DNA of 59,252 nt from Crocinitomix sp. (GTDB lineage Bacteria > Bacteroidota > Bacteroidia > Flavobacteriales_D > Crocinitomicaceae), in contig WTCE01000071.1 in the NCBI GenBank assembly GCA_013138735.1, positions 1 to 59,252 on the forward strand, given 5' to 3'. Shown here piece after piece: positions 42,823 to 52,358 of this stretch. The position numbers and the translations under genes were made by a program. The notes below the pieces were generated by a model that saw nothing but the letters and a program-made list of their open reading frames with translations, ran no database searches and was not told the DNA's origin. Positions within the stretch are counted from its first letter, which is position 1, and each line of letters begins with the position of its first letter.

Positions 42823-43836
42823 TCACACCCAAACCTTCGAACCTTCTGAACAGTTCTTACATATTTCAATTTGCTTCCGATCCTTAAATACCTTTGAACG
42901 AAACTCTTTATAAATGCCAGACTTCCATGTGGCTTTAAAATCGGTAGCTTGCAAATCGCCCAACTGATGTTCGGCGTCTTTGTCAAAACAACAAGGCACT
43001 ATTTTTCCATCCCATGTAAAAACACAAGAACTCCACATGCGCCAGCATTTATTTTTAAACTTGTTCTTGAGTTCATATTTGCCTTTTCCCGTTTTTTTAT
43101 AGCGCGAATAGGCTTCGTTTTCTGGAATGAGATCATTGCCAGTTTCATAATCATAAACCTGGACAGACTTCAAACGGACTTCATCTACACTAAGCTCTTT
43201 ACCCAATTCATGTAATTGCTCAATTTCATGTTCATTGTGTTTGGTTACTAAAAATTGAAAAGTAACAACAGGATTTGGGCGATTTAGCTTTTGTTTGGCC
43301 GCCATCAGGTTTTTTGTGCCTGTGATTACCTTGTCCAACTTTCCATTGATGCGGTATTGTTCGTAGGTTTCTTGCGTCAAACCATCAATTGAAATAATGA
43401 TTTCACTCAGGCCAGATAACACAATTTTTTCAGCCGTTTTTGGATCTATAAAATGCGCATTGGTTGAGGTAACGACATAAATATTGCGATCACGTGCGTC
43501 CTTAACCAAGTCTAAAAATTCAGGATGAATAAATGGCTCGCCTTGAAAATAGTAATTGATGTGCTGTAATTGTTTGCCAACTTGATCGAGTATTTTTTTA
43601 TTTAAAGCAACATCCAAATTTCCCGTTGCACGTGTAAACTGTCTCAAGCCACTTGGGCATTGCGGACATTTTAAATTACAAGTAGTGGTAGGCTCTATTG
43701 AAATTGCCATGGGTTTGCCCCAATGAATCGGTTTTTTTAATAAAGCGGCTAACTGGAATGAAGTTTTGAGCAAAGCCAAATTCCACATTCGTTTGAAAGT
43801 AGTGGTTTTTAATATTTCTTTGGTTCGCAGTTTCAC
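42823..43836 (-). CDS. Radical SAM protein with SPASM domain
   Basis: 337 residues. The [4Fe-4S] motif CNLKCPQC supplies C53, C57 and C60. QGEPF (98-102) and ISIDGLTQETYEQYR (148-162) are typical barrel segments. The SPASM domain has C264, C271, C282, C283, C326 and C329 (KNKCWRMWSSCVFTWDG, VPCCFDKD, ICKNC). SPASM proteins modify peptides or act as anaerobic maturases; no peptide precursor is visible nearby, so the substrate is unknown. Confidence 0.92.
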   Translation of the reverse strand: MKLRTKEILKTTTFKRMWNLALLKTSFQLAALLKKPIHWGKPMAISIEPTTTCNLKCPQCPSGLRQFTRATGNLDVALNKKILDQVGKQLQHINYYFQGEPFIHPEFLDLVKDARDRNIYVVTSTNAHFIDPKTAEKIVLSGLSEIIISIDGLTQETYEQYRINGKLDKVITGTKNLMAAKQKLNRPNPVVTFQFLVTKHNEHEIEQLHELGKELSVDEVRLKSVQVYDYETGNDLIPENEAYSRYKKTGKGKYELKNKFKNKCWRMWSSCVFTWDGKIVPCCFDKDAEHQLGDLQATDFKATWKSGIYKEFRSKVFKDRKQIEICKNCSEGSKVWV

Positions 43837-43933
43837 AAAAAGTCGATCTATCGTAAAATTACAGGAATAAAAATAACCTTGGCTTTAAACCATGAATAAG
43901 TTTGAGCAATTGACTTGTCCGCTTAGTGAACTG

Positions 43934-44344
43934 TTATATTGTTTTGTCTGATTTGTTTTGCAGCGCATTAGCATCAAAATGTTGAAACAGATTCATCCAT
44001 ATGACACGACTTAAACGAAATGTTACTGGCATTAAGCCGACTATTCCACCTAAAATTGCAGCAAGATAAACTTTGTAAGAGGCACTTGGGTATAATACTA
44101 AAATAGCTACGCCTACTGCAACAGAAACGGCAATGGACAATCCGTAACTTACATACATGGCACCATAAAAGAATCCAGGTTCTTTTTCAAATCGATAGTC
44201 ACATTCCGAGCATCTTTCATGATTTTTACCAAAATTCTTTAAGTCGTAGGTTTTTTTTGTAAGATGAAAATCTCCCTCATGACATCTAGGGCATTTAGAA
44301 TTCAGAATACTATAGAGTCGCTTACCTTTAAGATTTGGGAACAT
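43934..44344 (-). CDS. DUF983 membrane protein
   Basis: 136 residues. CPRCHEGDF (18-26) and CSECDYRFEKEPGFFYGAMYVSY (45-67) match DUF983, with two CxxC pairs that probably bind zinc, followed by two membrane helices (about 68-88, 92-112). Function unknown; widespread in Bacteroidota and alphaproteobacteria. It is upstream of the SAM gene by 97 bases on the same strand. Confidence 0.92.
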   Translation of the reverse strand: MFPNLKGKRLYSILNSKCPRCHEGDFHLTKKTYDLKNFGKNHERCSECDYRFEKEPGFFYGAMYVSYGLSIAVSVAVGVAILVLYPSASYKVYLAAILGGIVGLMPVTFRLSRVIWMNLFQHFDANALQNKSDKTI

Positions 44345-44436
44345 GTCTATTTAATTTGTCACAAAGATAATATCGAACGAATAAAGTCCTGCTGATTTTC
44401 GTCACTTTCACGGTAAGCTTGTTGTCAAGAAATTGA

Positions 44437-44444
44437 TAGTTTTG
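44437..44444 (+). promoter_or_regulatory. -7 element of the LTA-synthase-like gene, predicted leaderless
   Basis: TAGTTTTG fits TAnnTTTG and ends 5 bases before the GTG start at 44450. No clean -33. Confidence 0.45.
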
Positions 44445-44449
44445 TATTT

Positions 44450-46321
44450 GTGAAAGGACAGCTCAAATTTTTCGGAAAACTATTGGCCACTTGGCTAATT
44501 GTTTTTCTTTTTCAACGCTTGCTGTTTATCTTTCATTTTTTTGGAGATTTTAGTGGGAATTATGGCGAATTATTTTTAATTCCCTTCCATGGGTTGAAAT
44601 TAGATTTATCTGCCTTTGGTTATATTTCTGGGGTCGCATTTTTACTCAGTGTCCCAACTTTTTTCTTGACGGGTGAACGGGCATTAAAAATTATTAACCG
44701 AATCATTCTCATTTATTTCTGGATCATATTGATTGCTGTTTCAATATTGATGAGCGCAGAAATTGTGACCTATATTGAGTGGAGAACTAAATTGACAAAC
44801 AAAATATTTTTACATTTAGCCACACCATCCGAAATGTTTAGAACTGCCACGGCAGCTTACACCTTTTGGTATTTTTTCTATTTCGTGCTTCAATTGGTGT
44901 TTGCATACTTCTTGTATAACCGTTGGTTTAAAAAAAATAAGATTCAAGCTAGCATCCAAGTACTTTTAAAACGAGTTATTTATAGTTTAAGCTATCTTTT
45001 AGTCGGTGCATTCATCCTTGTTTTGATGATTCGTGGTGGATTACAACAAATTCCAGTAAGTGCAACAGATGGGTATTTTTCTCAAAAACCTATCGTAAAC
45101 GACGTGACTGTGAATCCCGTTTGGAATTTCATTAATATGACTTTTGGTCATCTTAAGGTTGACCTATCCATATATTTCCATAATCTAGATCCAAAAGAAT
45201 CTGATGCTTTGACGGCCGCTTTATATGCCAATGAAGGAATAGATACGGTTAAAATATTTAATCAAAAGCATCCAAATATTGTTTTAGTCCAATTAGAAGG
45301 ATGGTCAGGTCAAATGATAGAACCTTTGGGCGGCGAACCAGGAATTACCCCTCATTTTAATCAATTGTGTGAAGAAGGTTTACTTTTTACCAAAATCTAT
45401 TCAACCGGAGGGACCTCTGAAACGGGAACCTCTTCAATTATTAGTGGTTATCCTACAATCTCTGGGATCTCCATAACTACACAATCATCCAAAAGCCGGC
45501 AATTACCATCCTTAAATAAGTCTTTTGAAGCCTTAGGATATAATTCACTTTACACCTTTGGAGGCTCCTTATCTTATGGCAATATTGGGGCATATTTGAC
45601 AGAAGTTGGATTTGATCGAATTATAGATGAGGATGATTTAGATTTGACACCAACAGGTAAATTAGGAATTCATGACGAAGCAATGTTTCCCTATTTTTTA
45701 AGTGAAATTCAAAAAGCAAAACGACCTTATTTTTATGGTTTGTTTACCCAAAGCACCCATGCACCCTATGATATGCCTGTGGAACATTTCCCTGGCTATG
45801 ATAATGATGGTTACATTACAAGTATGCATTATGCCGACGAGCATTTAGCAAAATTTGTGGCAGGAATTCGCAATTTACCAGATTTCGACAATACGGTAGT
45901 TGTGTTTATTTCAGATCATGGCCGATTAAACCTTTATAATATGAACAGATACAATGAGAGGTATTTTCACATTCCATTGCTTATATGGGGTGGTGCTTTA
46001 AAAGGCGAATATGCTGGACAAACAATTGATAAAGTTGGTTCACAGGCAGATCTTGCGAAAACCTTATTGAACCAGTTAGATATGAATTCTGATGCGTATC
46101 ATTGGAGTAAAGATTTATTAGATCCATCAACACAAGCGTGGGCGCTTTGCACATCAACGCTTTCTTACGGTTGGAAAGACGCTGACGGATACACGGTTTA
46201 TCATATGGTTGACGACCGATTGGTTCACTCTCCTTATTCGGATCAAAAGGAGATTGATGCGGCTTTGAAAAAATGCAGAGCTGTGTTGGAAGCCATGTAT
46301 CGCGAATATATTGAATTCTAG
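44450..46321 (+). CDS. LTA synthase family membrane sulfatase/phosphotransferase
   Basis: 623 residues from GTG 44450. Five hydrophobic segments in the first 210 residues are followed by an outward-facing sulfatase-fold domain. Metal and catalytic signs: VLVQLEGWSG near 279-288 (Glu ligand), TGGTSETGTSSI near 319-330 (Thr nucleophile expected here), FTQSTHAPY, and ISDHG near 487. Family members transfer glycerol phosphate or phosphoethanolamine to envelope glycans; in a Gram-negative bacterium the acceptor is unknown. No start ATG aligns; GTG sits just after a -7 element. Confidence 0.88.
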   Translation: MKGQLKFFGKLLATWLIVFLFQRLLFIFHFFGDFSGNYGELFLIPFHGLKLDLSAFGYISGVAFLLSVPTFFLTGERALKIINRIILIYFWIILIAVSILMSAEIVTYIEWRTKLTNKIFLHLATPSEMFRTATAAYTFWYFFYFVLQLVFAYFLYNRWFKKNKIQASIQVLLKRVIYSLSYLLVGAFILVLMIRGGLQQIPVSATDGYFSQKPIVNDVTVNPVWNFINMTFGHLKVDLSIYFHNLDPKESDALTAALYANEGIDTVKIFNQKHPNIVLVQLEGWSGQMIEPLGGEPGITPHFNQLCEEGLLFTKIYSTGGTSETGTSSIISGYPTISGISITTQSSKSRQLPSLNKSFEALGYNSLYTFGGSLSYGNIGAYLTEVGFDRIIDEDDLDLTPTGKLGIHDEAMFPYFLSEIQKAKRPYFYGLFTQSTHAPYDMPVEHFPGYDNDGYITSMHYADEHLAKFVAGIRNLPDFDNTVVVFISDHGRLNLYNMNRYNERYFHIPLLIWGGALKGEYAGQTIDKVGSQADLAKTLLNQLDMNSDAYHWSKDLLDPSTQAWALCTSTLSYGWKDADGYTVYHMVDDRLVHSPYSDQKEIDAALKKCRAVLEAMYREYIEF

Positions 46322-46414
46322 GGGTGTTAACTATCGAATTTCTTAACTTCTACACAGTTAACATTTGATTTACTACACTTCAATCAACGGATTTCAATAG
46401 TCATTTAATTTTCG

Positions 46415-46422
46415 TACTTTTG
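46415..46422 (+). promoter_or_regulatory. -7 element of the PA-domain cargo gene
   Basis: TACTTTTG fits TAnnTTTG and gives a leader of about 22 bases to the ATG at 46451. No clear -33 TTTG. Confidence 0.4.
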
Positions 46423-46450
46423 GCTCTAAACAAAATTTAAAATTTAAGAC

Positions 46451-48175
46451 ATGAAAAAAATTGTACTCTTTATGAGCCTATGCCTTTTGGCCACTGTGGG
46501 TAGCGCTCAAGTTATTTTCTACGTTCAGGCACCTTCGCCGAATGAGGGGAATTACGACTTCTCTTTTGCTGATTACTTAGCAGCTGATTGGTCTGTGCCA
46601 GATATGAATGATCCAATAAACAGCGTTTTATCGGAAATGGTTTTGATTGACGACGGAACGGATCTCGATAATCCAACTGCGTGTGCTCCAGCTATAAATG
46701 ATTTAACTGGTAAAATTGCTGTTGTATACAGAGGATCTTGCGAGTTTGGATCTAAAGCTTTGGCTTGTCAAAACGCGGGTGCTATCGGATGTATTATCAT
46801 TAACAACCTAGGCGGATCTCCTGTAGCTATGGGCGGTGGTGCTGATGGTGCTACTGTTACAATTCCGGTTGTAATGATTACAAATATTGACGGAGCTTTA
46901 TTACGTGATGAAATTGACGGCGGAGCAACTGAAGTATTTATTGGAAGTAAAAATGGACTATATGCTAACGATATAGGATTTACTGCTGCTGATCATTTTA
47001 GAGCTCAAAGTTTTGGTAACTTATCTCAACTTTCACAAGATGCTTCTGAATTTGAAATGGAAGTTGGAACTTGGATAAGAAATTATGGTTCAAACGATCA
47101 AACAAACGTTACGTTAAATGTGACTGTCGGTGTTGAGGGTTCTGAAATTTATAATGAAACTTCTGATCCAGTTGGAATTATACCTAGTGGAGATAGTGTA
47201 TTTGTTAGTTTACCATTATTCTCTCAAGCTTCATATGCAGATGGGTACTACCATGTGGACTATGAAGTTGAAGCTGATGCTACTGATGAGTCTGATTATG
47301 ACAATACTGGAACTGCTGATTTCGTAATGGGAGATGACGTATTTTCAATGTCTGCTTTAGATGAGGCAACTTCAATTCCTGTAAACAATACAAACCAGTT
47401 TAACGGAACAACAGATAACTTATATAGCTGTTTATTTTTCCAAGATCCTAACGCGAGTAGAGTTGGTGTTCAAGGGATGAACTTCTCAGCTGGTACTTCT
47501 CAAAATCCTGATCCAACTTCTTTAGATGGTCAATTATTTGAGATTTATATTTATGAGTGGATGGACGAATGGGTTGATTTAAATGATCCTGGATTCGCTT
47601 TAGCTACATTAAATGATGTTGCAGATGCTGAGTATATTTATACTGATAACTTGCAAAGCGAGAACGTTTATGTTCCTTTCGAAGAGCCAATGTTATTAGA
47701 AGATGATCAAAAATACCTTTTCTGTGTACAAATGTACGGAACTGACATCTATCCTGGATATGATACAAAAACTGATTATAACTGGAATTTAGAAACATAC
47801 GCTATGCCAACATCTCCTGTATATGTGAGTGGATCATGGTTCGCAATTGGATATGGAACGGATAGAAATCCATCTTTATCTATTAAAATGTTTGATGCGA
47901 GTGAAGTTAGTTTGGTTGAATTAACCAATACTGATTTAATTGCATTCCCTAATCCAGCTAACAGTATTGTTCATGTACCAATGAACATTGTTGATGGAAA
48001 CATTGCAATGACAATTGTTGATGTAACTGGAAAAGTAATTGATACGCAAAACGTAACAATGACAAATAACAGATTAGACGTAGACGTTACAGCATTTGCT
48101 GCTGGAATGTACGTAATCAACTTAGCATTCGCTGACGGAACTACTGGTTCAGTTAACGTTATGGTAACTAAGTAA
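46451..48175 (+). CDS. Secreted PA-domain protein with T9SS type A sorting domain
   Basis: 574 residues with a signal peptide ending VGSAQ. A protease-associated (PA) domain spans about 65-165 (LTGKIAVVYRGSCEFGSKALACQNAGAIGCIIINN, ATVTIPVVMITNIDGALLRDEI). An adhesin-like beta region follows (about 175-490). The last 75 residues begin LIAFPNPANSIVHV and end SVNVMVTK, a type A CTD. No protease catalytic motif is present, so it is not itself a peptidase. It stands alone with its own promoter and a strong terminator, which suggests high expression. Confidence 0.88.
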   Translation: MKKIVLFMSLCLLATVGSAQVIFYVQAPSPNEGNYDFSFADYLAADWSVPDMNDPINSVLSEMVLIDDGTDLDNPTACAPAINDLTGKIAVVYRGSCEFGSKALACQNAGAIGCIIINNLGGSPVAMGGGADGATVTIPVVMITNIDGALLRDEIDGGATEVFIGSKNGLYANDIGFTAADHFRAQSFGNLSQLSQDASEFEMEVGTWIRNYGSNDQTNVTLNVTVGVEGSEIYNETSDPVGIIPSGDSVFVSLPLFSQASYADGYYHVDYEVEADATDESDYDNTGTADFVMGDDVFSMSALDEATSIPVNNTNQFNGTTDNLYSCLFFQDPNASRVGVQGMNFSAGTSQNPDPTSLDGQLFEIYIYEWMDEWVDLNDPGFALATLNDVADAEYIYTDNLQSENVYVPFEEPMLLEDDQKYLFCVQMYGTDIYPGYDTKTDYNWNLETYAMPTSPVYVSGSWFAIGYGTDRNPSLSIKMFDASEVSLVELTNTDLIAFPNPANSIVHVPMNIVDGNIAMTIVDVTGKVIDTQNVTMTNNRLDVDVTAFAAGMYVINLAFADGTTGSVNVMVTK

Positions 48176-48199
48176 GCAAAATAGCTTAAAACATTATTT

Positions 48200-48236
48200 A
48201 AAGCGCCTTGACATTTAATGTCAAGGCGCTTTTTTT
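48200..48236 (+). terminator. Strong intrinsic terminator
   Basis: 15-base arms AAAGCGCCTTGACAT (48200-48214) and ATGTCAAGGCGCTTT (48218-48232) with a TTA loop and a T run after. The core matches the terminator at 36770-36798. Confidence 0.95.
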
Positions 48237-48368
48237 ATTTCATAGATTGGCTAGGCATACGTATTAATACGTAATCTTTAGGTATAAAGTGCGATAAAGG
48301 ATCTGTCTTCAAAATTTTTATCTATTTTGGATCAATCTTTACCTAACGGAGATCTTAACGTACTAACT

Positions 48369-51300
48369 ATGAGACAATTATTCCCAGCATTATTATTGGC
48401 GCTATTACTTATTATTTCAACAGCTGGTTTCAGCCAAGCTTCCGCGCCATTTTCTGTAAACTATATTACCGTTAATGGATCCGGATCTGTTTGGGCTTTT
48501 GGCGAAGGTGGATCTCACGGCAAAGGATTATACTATCAGTTTAATGGTTGGAATTTCATAGCATATAATATTGCAGAAGGAGTCAAAGCCGCGCATAGCA
48601 CTTATGGTGAAATTCACATAATTAATAATAAAGGAGAGGTAAAAGAATGGAACAGCAATAATAATCGTTGGTTTACCTATCCCGGAATTACAGGCGCAAA
48701 GGATATTTTTGTGAGCAACAAGAATGGTAATAATAAATATGTATTAGGTTCAGTTGGCGGAAAATACGGTTTGTGGATGGTGCCGAACATATCTAGCAAT
48801 GCTGCTAGTTGGCAACCTGCTTGGGTTGATGGTTATGGCACTTCGTTAATCAAAGCAACTAATGACATTAGTGGAAACATTTACGGGGTAACCAGTGCAG
48901 GGCGTTTAATTCTGAAGAATTCAGCGCAACAAATTATAGTCATGCCAACTGACAATCGATTTATCGTTGATATCTTAATTGGAGAAGATAAAAATTTGTA
49001 CATGATGGAGCGTGGCGGTAAAATATTTAAAAAAAATGGTAACGGAACTTGGACTGATTGCCGTTTAAGCGCTACCTCATGGGGGGTTGGAAGTAATGGA
49101 GGTGTCATTGGCAACGTAAACGGCGAAGTCCAATCCATGAAAAACGGGTCATGGTCTAAAATATCAGTAGAAAACCCTAATAAATTAGATGGTAATGGTA
49201 ATACACCTTTGACATCCGCTTTGGCTTCTGGAAGCAGTTCTAAGGCACAAGCGGCTATTACCAGCGGTACAAATGTGAACCTTGCAAATCGTGCAGGTGA
49301 CTATCCTATTCATTTAGCCGTAAAAAATCAAGATGTAAGTGTTGTTAACATGATGATGCTCAACAAGGCTGATCCTAATGTAAAAGACAAATCAGGACAT
49401 ACGGCATTGTATTATGCGGTGCAATATAATCGAGTTGATGTAGCTAAGGCGTTGTTTAGCAATGGAAAAGTAGATCCCAACACAGAAAAAAATATCGCGT
49501 TTATTGCAGCTGAAAACAGAAATATCGATATGGTTGTGTTTTTAGGGGCTCAAAAAGTTGACTTAAGCCCTGGACTAAAACCTGCAATTGGATATAGAGA
49601 CGCTAACCTGGTCACGGCTTTATTAAATAATGGAGCAACAATAACAGGGAATGGTAATTTTGCACATGCCGTTGACTTAAAAGCTTATGACATAGCAGAG
49701 ATTTTGCTGAAAAACGGGACAGATAAAAAAGTGGCTGTGGAATATGCCGTAGGAAAAGGAAATAAAGAACTAATCACTTTGTGCTTAAACAATGGTTCAC
49801 CAGCTGACCCAGTTATTGACTATGGGTTTAAGCAAAATGATGTGAATTTAATAACGGATTTGATTGTAACACATAGCATAAATCCAACCACAATTATGGA
49901 TAAAGCAGTGCCCGGTAAATCAGGAGCTGCTGGAACAGTAAATTTAAATATGGCCAAAGTCGCTTTGCAAAATGGTGCGTCGGCTGATCCTTATTTCGCT
50001 TATTCCATTTCGAGTAATAATATGCAATTAGCGGATGTTTTATTAGTGAATGGCGGAAGTCCTAAAAAATTATTAGAAGAATCGGTAAATGCAAACAATA
50101 CGCGCTATGCTTCTCATGCTTTTGATAATGGAGCACAGGCCAATAATAACGGAGGGTTATTTTTAAAATCTGTTGAAAGTAGTAATGTTGAAATGACCCG
50201 TTTATTTGTTGATCGTGGCGGAAATACTGGCGATAGTCGCTTAATAAAGTCTTCGGTAACGAACGACAATATTGAAATTACTAGAATGCTGCTTGATAAT
50301 GGTGCTTCTGCTGGTGATCGGAGTTTAATTCAAACATCCGTTAAGCAATCCAATATAGAAATGACAAGCATGCTAATTACAAGAGGAGCGCCAACGGATG
50401 ATCCAACAGTAATTAAAACTGCAGTTGACCAATCTAATACCGAAATGACACGCCTTTTAATTACAAACGGGGCGCCAACAACTGGTCCAAAATTAATTCA
50501 AAGTTCAGTTGATCAATCTAACGTTGAAATAACAACATTACTGCTTGAAAATGGTGCTTCAGCTGCTGATCCAAATTTGATTCAATCAGCCGTTTCAAAG
50601 TCAAACACTGGAATGACACAATTATTGATTAATAATGGTGCACCTGTTAACAGTCCAAAATTGATGCAAACTGCTGTAGATAATTCAAACATTGAAATTA
50701 CACGAATGTTAATAGCGAGTGGCGCTTCAGCTGCCAATCCTAACTTGATCAAAGCGGCCGTTGGAAATAAAAACCTTGAAATTTCAAAACTATTATTAGA
50801 AAATGGCGCACCTGCCGGAGAAAAGGCTTTAATTAAAACTGCAGTAAATAATAAAAGCAAAGGAATTGTAAAGGAACTATTGAACTACGGAGCTGATCCA
50901 GATGCAGGAATGCAAGCCGCAGTTGATAAAAGTTATGCAGACATTGCGCTCATGTTATTAGAGGCCGGAGCAGATGCAAAGAACCCAAAACTAATTAAAT
51001 CCGCATCAAGCAATGGTAGCTTGGCAATAGTAACGGCCTTAGTTGAAAGAGGAGCTGCTCCTGATGATGGCGCCTTAGAATCAATCAATAGTGGCCATGA
51101 AAATGTCTTCAATTATTTAATGGCTAAAGGAGCAGACGCTACGAGTATGGTTTATTTGGAAGCTGCGGTTCGCAAAAATAATTTCAATATGTTCAAGCAT
51201 ATGATTGACGCAGGAGCGCCTGTAACTTACACGGCAGCTAACGGCGAAAACTTTTTGCACATTGCTATCAACAATGAAAATGCACCAATGATTAAGATTT

Positions 51301-51521
51301 TGGTAGAAAAAGGAACGGCATTAGAGCAAAAGGATAGTGATGGATTAACCCCATTATTATTAGTTGTAACGAGCAATAGAAAAGGTTTAGAGATTTGTAC
51401 AATGCTAGTTGAGGGTGGAGCGAACGTGAATGCTGTCAATAAAAAAGGAAAAACTGTTTTAAAGGTGGCTAAAGGAAAAAAAGTGAAGGATTATTTAAAA
51501 GCAAATGGCGCCGTTAAATAG
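48369..51521 (+). CDS. Secreted tectonin-propeller and ankyrin-repeat protein
   Basis: 1050 residues from ATG 48369, which gives signal peptide MRQLFPALLLALLLIISTAGFSQ; an upstream in-frame ATG at 48327 gives no sensible leader. Residues about 25-265 are tectonin-like propeller repeats (GSGSVWAFGEGG, GEIHIINNKGEVKEWNSNNNRW, IGEDKNLYMMERGGKIFKK, GGVIGNVNGEVQSMKNGSWSKIS). From about 270 the rest is ankyrin-like. The first and last units are canonical (GDYPIHLAVKNQD, NGENFLHIAINNENAP), but 50182-50937 encodes nine 28-residue units (NIEITRMLLDNGAS form). It lacks a C-terminal T9SS signal, so it is probably periplasmic. Function unknown. Confidence 0.85.
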   Translation: MRQLFPALLLALLLIISTAGFSQASAPFSVNYITVNGSGSVWAFGEGGSHGKGLYYQFNGWNFIAYNIAEGVKAAHSTYGEIHIINNKGEVKEWNSNNNRWFTYPGITGAKDIFVSNKNGNNKYVLGSVGGKYGLWMVPNISSNAASWQPAWVDGYGTSLIKATNDISGNIYGVTSAGRLILKNSAQQIIVMPTDNRFIVDILIGEDKNLYMMERGGKIFKKNGNGTWTDCRLSATSWGVGSNGGVIGNVNGEVQSMKNGSWSKISVENPNKLDGNGNTPLTSALASGSSSKAQAAITSGTNVNLANRAGDYPIHLAVKNQDVSVVNMMMLNKADPNVKDKSGHTALYYAVQYNRVDVAKALFSNGKVDPNTEKNIAFIAAENRNIDMVVFLGAQKVDLSPGLKPAIGYRDANLVTALLNNGATITGNGNFAHAVDLKAYDIAEILLKNGTDKKVAVEYAVGKGNKELITLCLNNGSPADPVIDYGFKQNDVNLITDLIVTHSINPTTIMDKAVPGKSGAAGTVNLNMAKVALQNGASADPYFAYSISSNNMQLADVLLVNGGSPKKLLEESVNANNTRYASHAFDNGAQANNNGGLFLKSVESSNVEMTRLFVDRGGNTGDSRLIKSSVTNDNIEITRMLLDNGASAGDRSLIQTSVKQSNIEMTSMLITRGAPTDDPTVIKTAVDQSNTEMTRLLITNGAPTTGPKLIQSSVDQSNVEITTLLLENGASAADPNLIQSAVSKSNTGMTQLLINNGAPVNSPKLMQTAVDNSNIEITRMLIASGASAANPNLIKAAVGNKNLEISKLLLENGAPAGEKALIKTAVNNKSKGIVKELLNYGADPDAGMQAAVDKSYADIALMLLEAGADAKNPKLIKSASSNGSLAIVTALVERGAAPDDGALESINSGHENVFNYLMAKGADATSMVYLEAAVRKNNFNMFKHMIDAGAPVTYTAANGENFLHIAINNENAPMIKILVEKGTALEQKDSDGLTPLLLVVTSNRKGLEICTMLVEGGANVNAVNKKGKTVLKVAKGKKVKDYLKANGAVK

Positions 51522-51605
51522 TTGAAAACAATAATCTTAACGCCAGTTATTTTAAGTGTCGGCTGTGATTAGTGAAATTTTTTTAATAAAAAAATGAAAA
51601 AAAGT

Positions 51606-51637
51606 TTGATTTACTAAGTATAAACACCTATCTTTGT
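51606..51637 (+). promoter_or_regulatory. Perfect Bacteroidota promoter for the small RNA
   Basis: TTTG (51606-51609), a 20-base spacer, and TATCTTTG (51630-51637). Transcription is expected about 5-6 bases later at 51643. Confidence 0.8.
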
Positions 51638-51642
51638 ACCTC

Positions 51643-51737
51643 AGGCAGACAGAGTAGAAGAAGAGTAATATTTTACTTTTTCATAAGTTTTGGGTTAATG
51701 AATGATATTTCTTCGAAAATCTGCCTGTTTTTTTTTC
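51643..51737 (+). ncRNA. Small RNA gene, 6S-like candidate
   Basis: Predicted 95-nt RNA. The 5' end CAGGCAGA (51643-51650) pairs with TCTGCCTG (51721-51728), followed by nine T (51729-51737), so the terminator stem is also the closing stem of the whole RNA. Inside, GAAGAA (51657-51662 region) can pair with TTCTTC (51710-51715 region), and AAGAGTAA with TTACTTTT forms a central 8-bp hairpin. A long helix with closed ends and a bubble, about 100 nt, is the layout of 6S RNA, which binds RNA polymerase; the Flavobacteria-type 6S (6S-Flavo) is of this size. Identity is inference; the promoter, stem and terminator are directly visible. Confidence 0.7.
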
Positions 51738-51850
51738 TTTAATCCCAATTTCAATTTCATTACAAAGTTAGATACGATCAACTATAAATTGATAGATAAA
51801 TATTCGTGAAATAATTTGGTCTTTAGTTTCAGTATTTCTTCAACATTAGC

Positions 51851-52255
51851 TTAATTCATTGCTTCAGTTTTAAACTGCGTCAACCAAAAGATGCAGGATT
51901 CTTTATTGGTGAAAAATTTCGTAGGAATTTTAGGTTTAAAAAACTTGGTGTATAATGAGGCTCCAAATCTTTGAATTTGGTCATTGACCAGAATGCCTGT
52001 GGATGTTAAATGTACCATTGCTTCACCTGATGATAGGTATTTATTTGCGGCTCTTTCCATTTTAAGTGCCGAACCAAGTTCTACATAGAGAGGACGTGCT
52101 ACGCCATTAGAAATCGTTAATCTATCTTGTGTAATTACTTTAGCAATCTCTAGGGTCAGTACGTCAAAAGTTGGTTTGAAAATTTCGTATACAATTCCGT
52201 CTTCTATCCAATATTCGCAGTAGTCGTTTTGATAATATGATTCTTTTCTAGTCAT
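51851..52255 (-). CDS. Small STAS-like (DUF7793-type) protein
   Basis: 134 residues, cytoplasmic. YCEYWIEDGIVYEIFKPTFDVLTLEIAKVITQDRLTISNGVARPLYVELGSALKMERAANKYLSSGEAMVHLTSTGILVNDQIQRFGASLYTKFFKP matches the SpoIIAA/STAS-like family common in Bacteroidota. STAS proteins bind nucleotides or partner proteins. It is divergent from the AONS-GNAT fusion gene, sharing a 103-base control region. A regulatory link to that gene is inference. Confidence 0.75.
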   Translation of the reverse strand: MTRKESYYQNDYCEYWIEDGIVYEIFKPTFDVLTLEIAKVITQDRLTISNGVARPLYVELGSALKMERAANKYLSSGEAMVHLTSTGILVNDQIQRFGASLYTKFFKPKIPTKFFTNKESCIFWLTQFKTEAMN

Positions 52256-52358
52256 AATGAGTAAGGGGGTGGGGAAAGATACAAAGAATAAATTTAGTAT
52301 GAAACATTGGTGTAATTAGACTAATTTAGAGTTTGAACTCAAATATGACCACAGAATT

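Larger units (their letters stand above)
51522..51850. other. Gene-free spacer holding an RNA gene
   Basis: 329 bases between the ankyrin gene and the STAS-like gene. Bases 51606-51737 are the RNA gene listed separately. The remainder (51738-51850) is AT-rich with no frame or repeat seen. Confidence 0.4.

Noticed and set aside
42654-42887. 77-codon plus-strand frame through locus D
   Set aside because: Repetitive SNLSNLSN-type product of the repeat, overlapping the SAM gene on the opposite strand.
48327-48368. Upstream ATG for the tectonin/ankyrin protein
   Set aside because: It gives a polar leader before the signal peptide; ATG 48369 gives a normal one.
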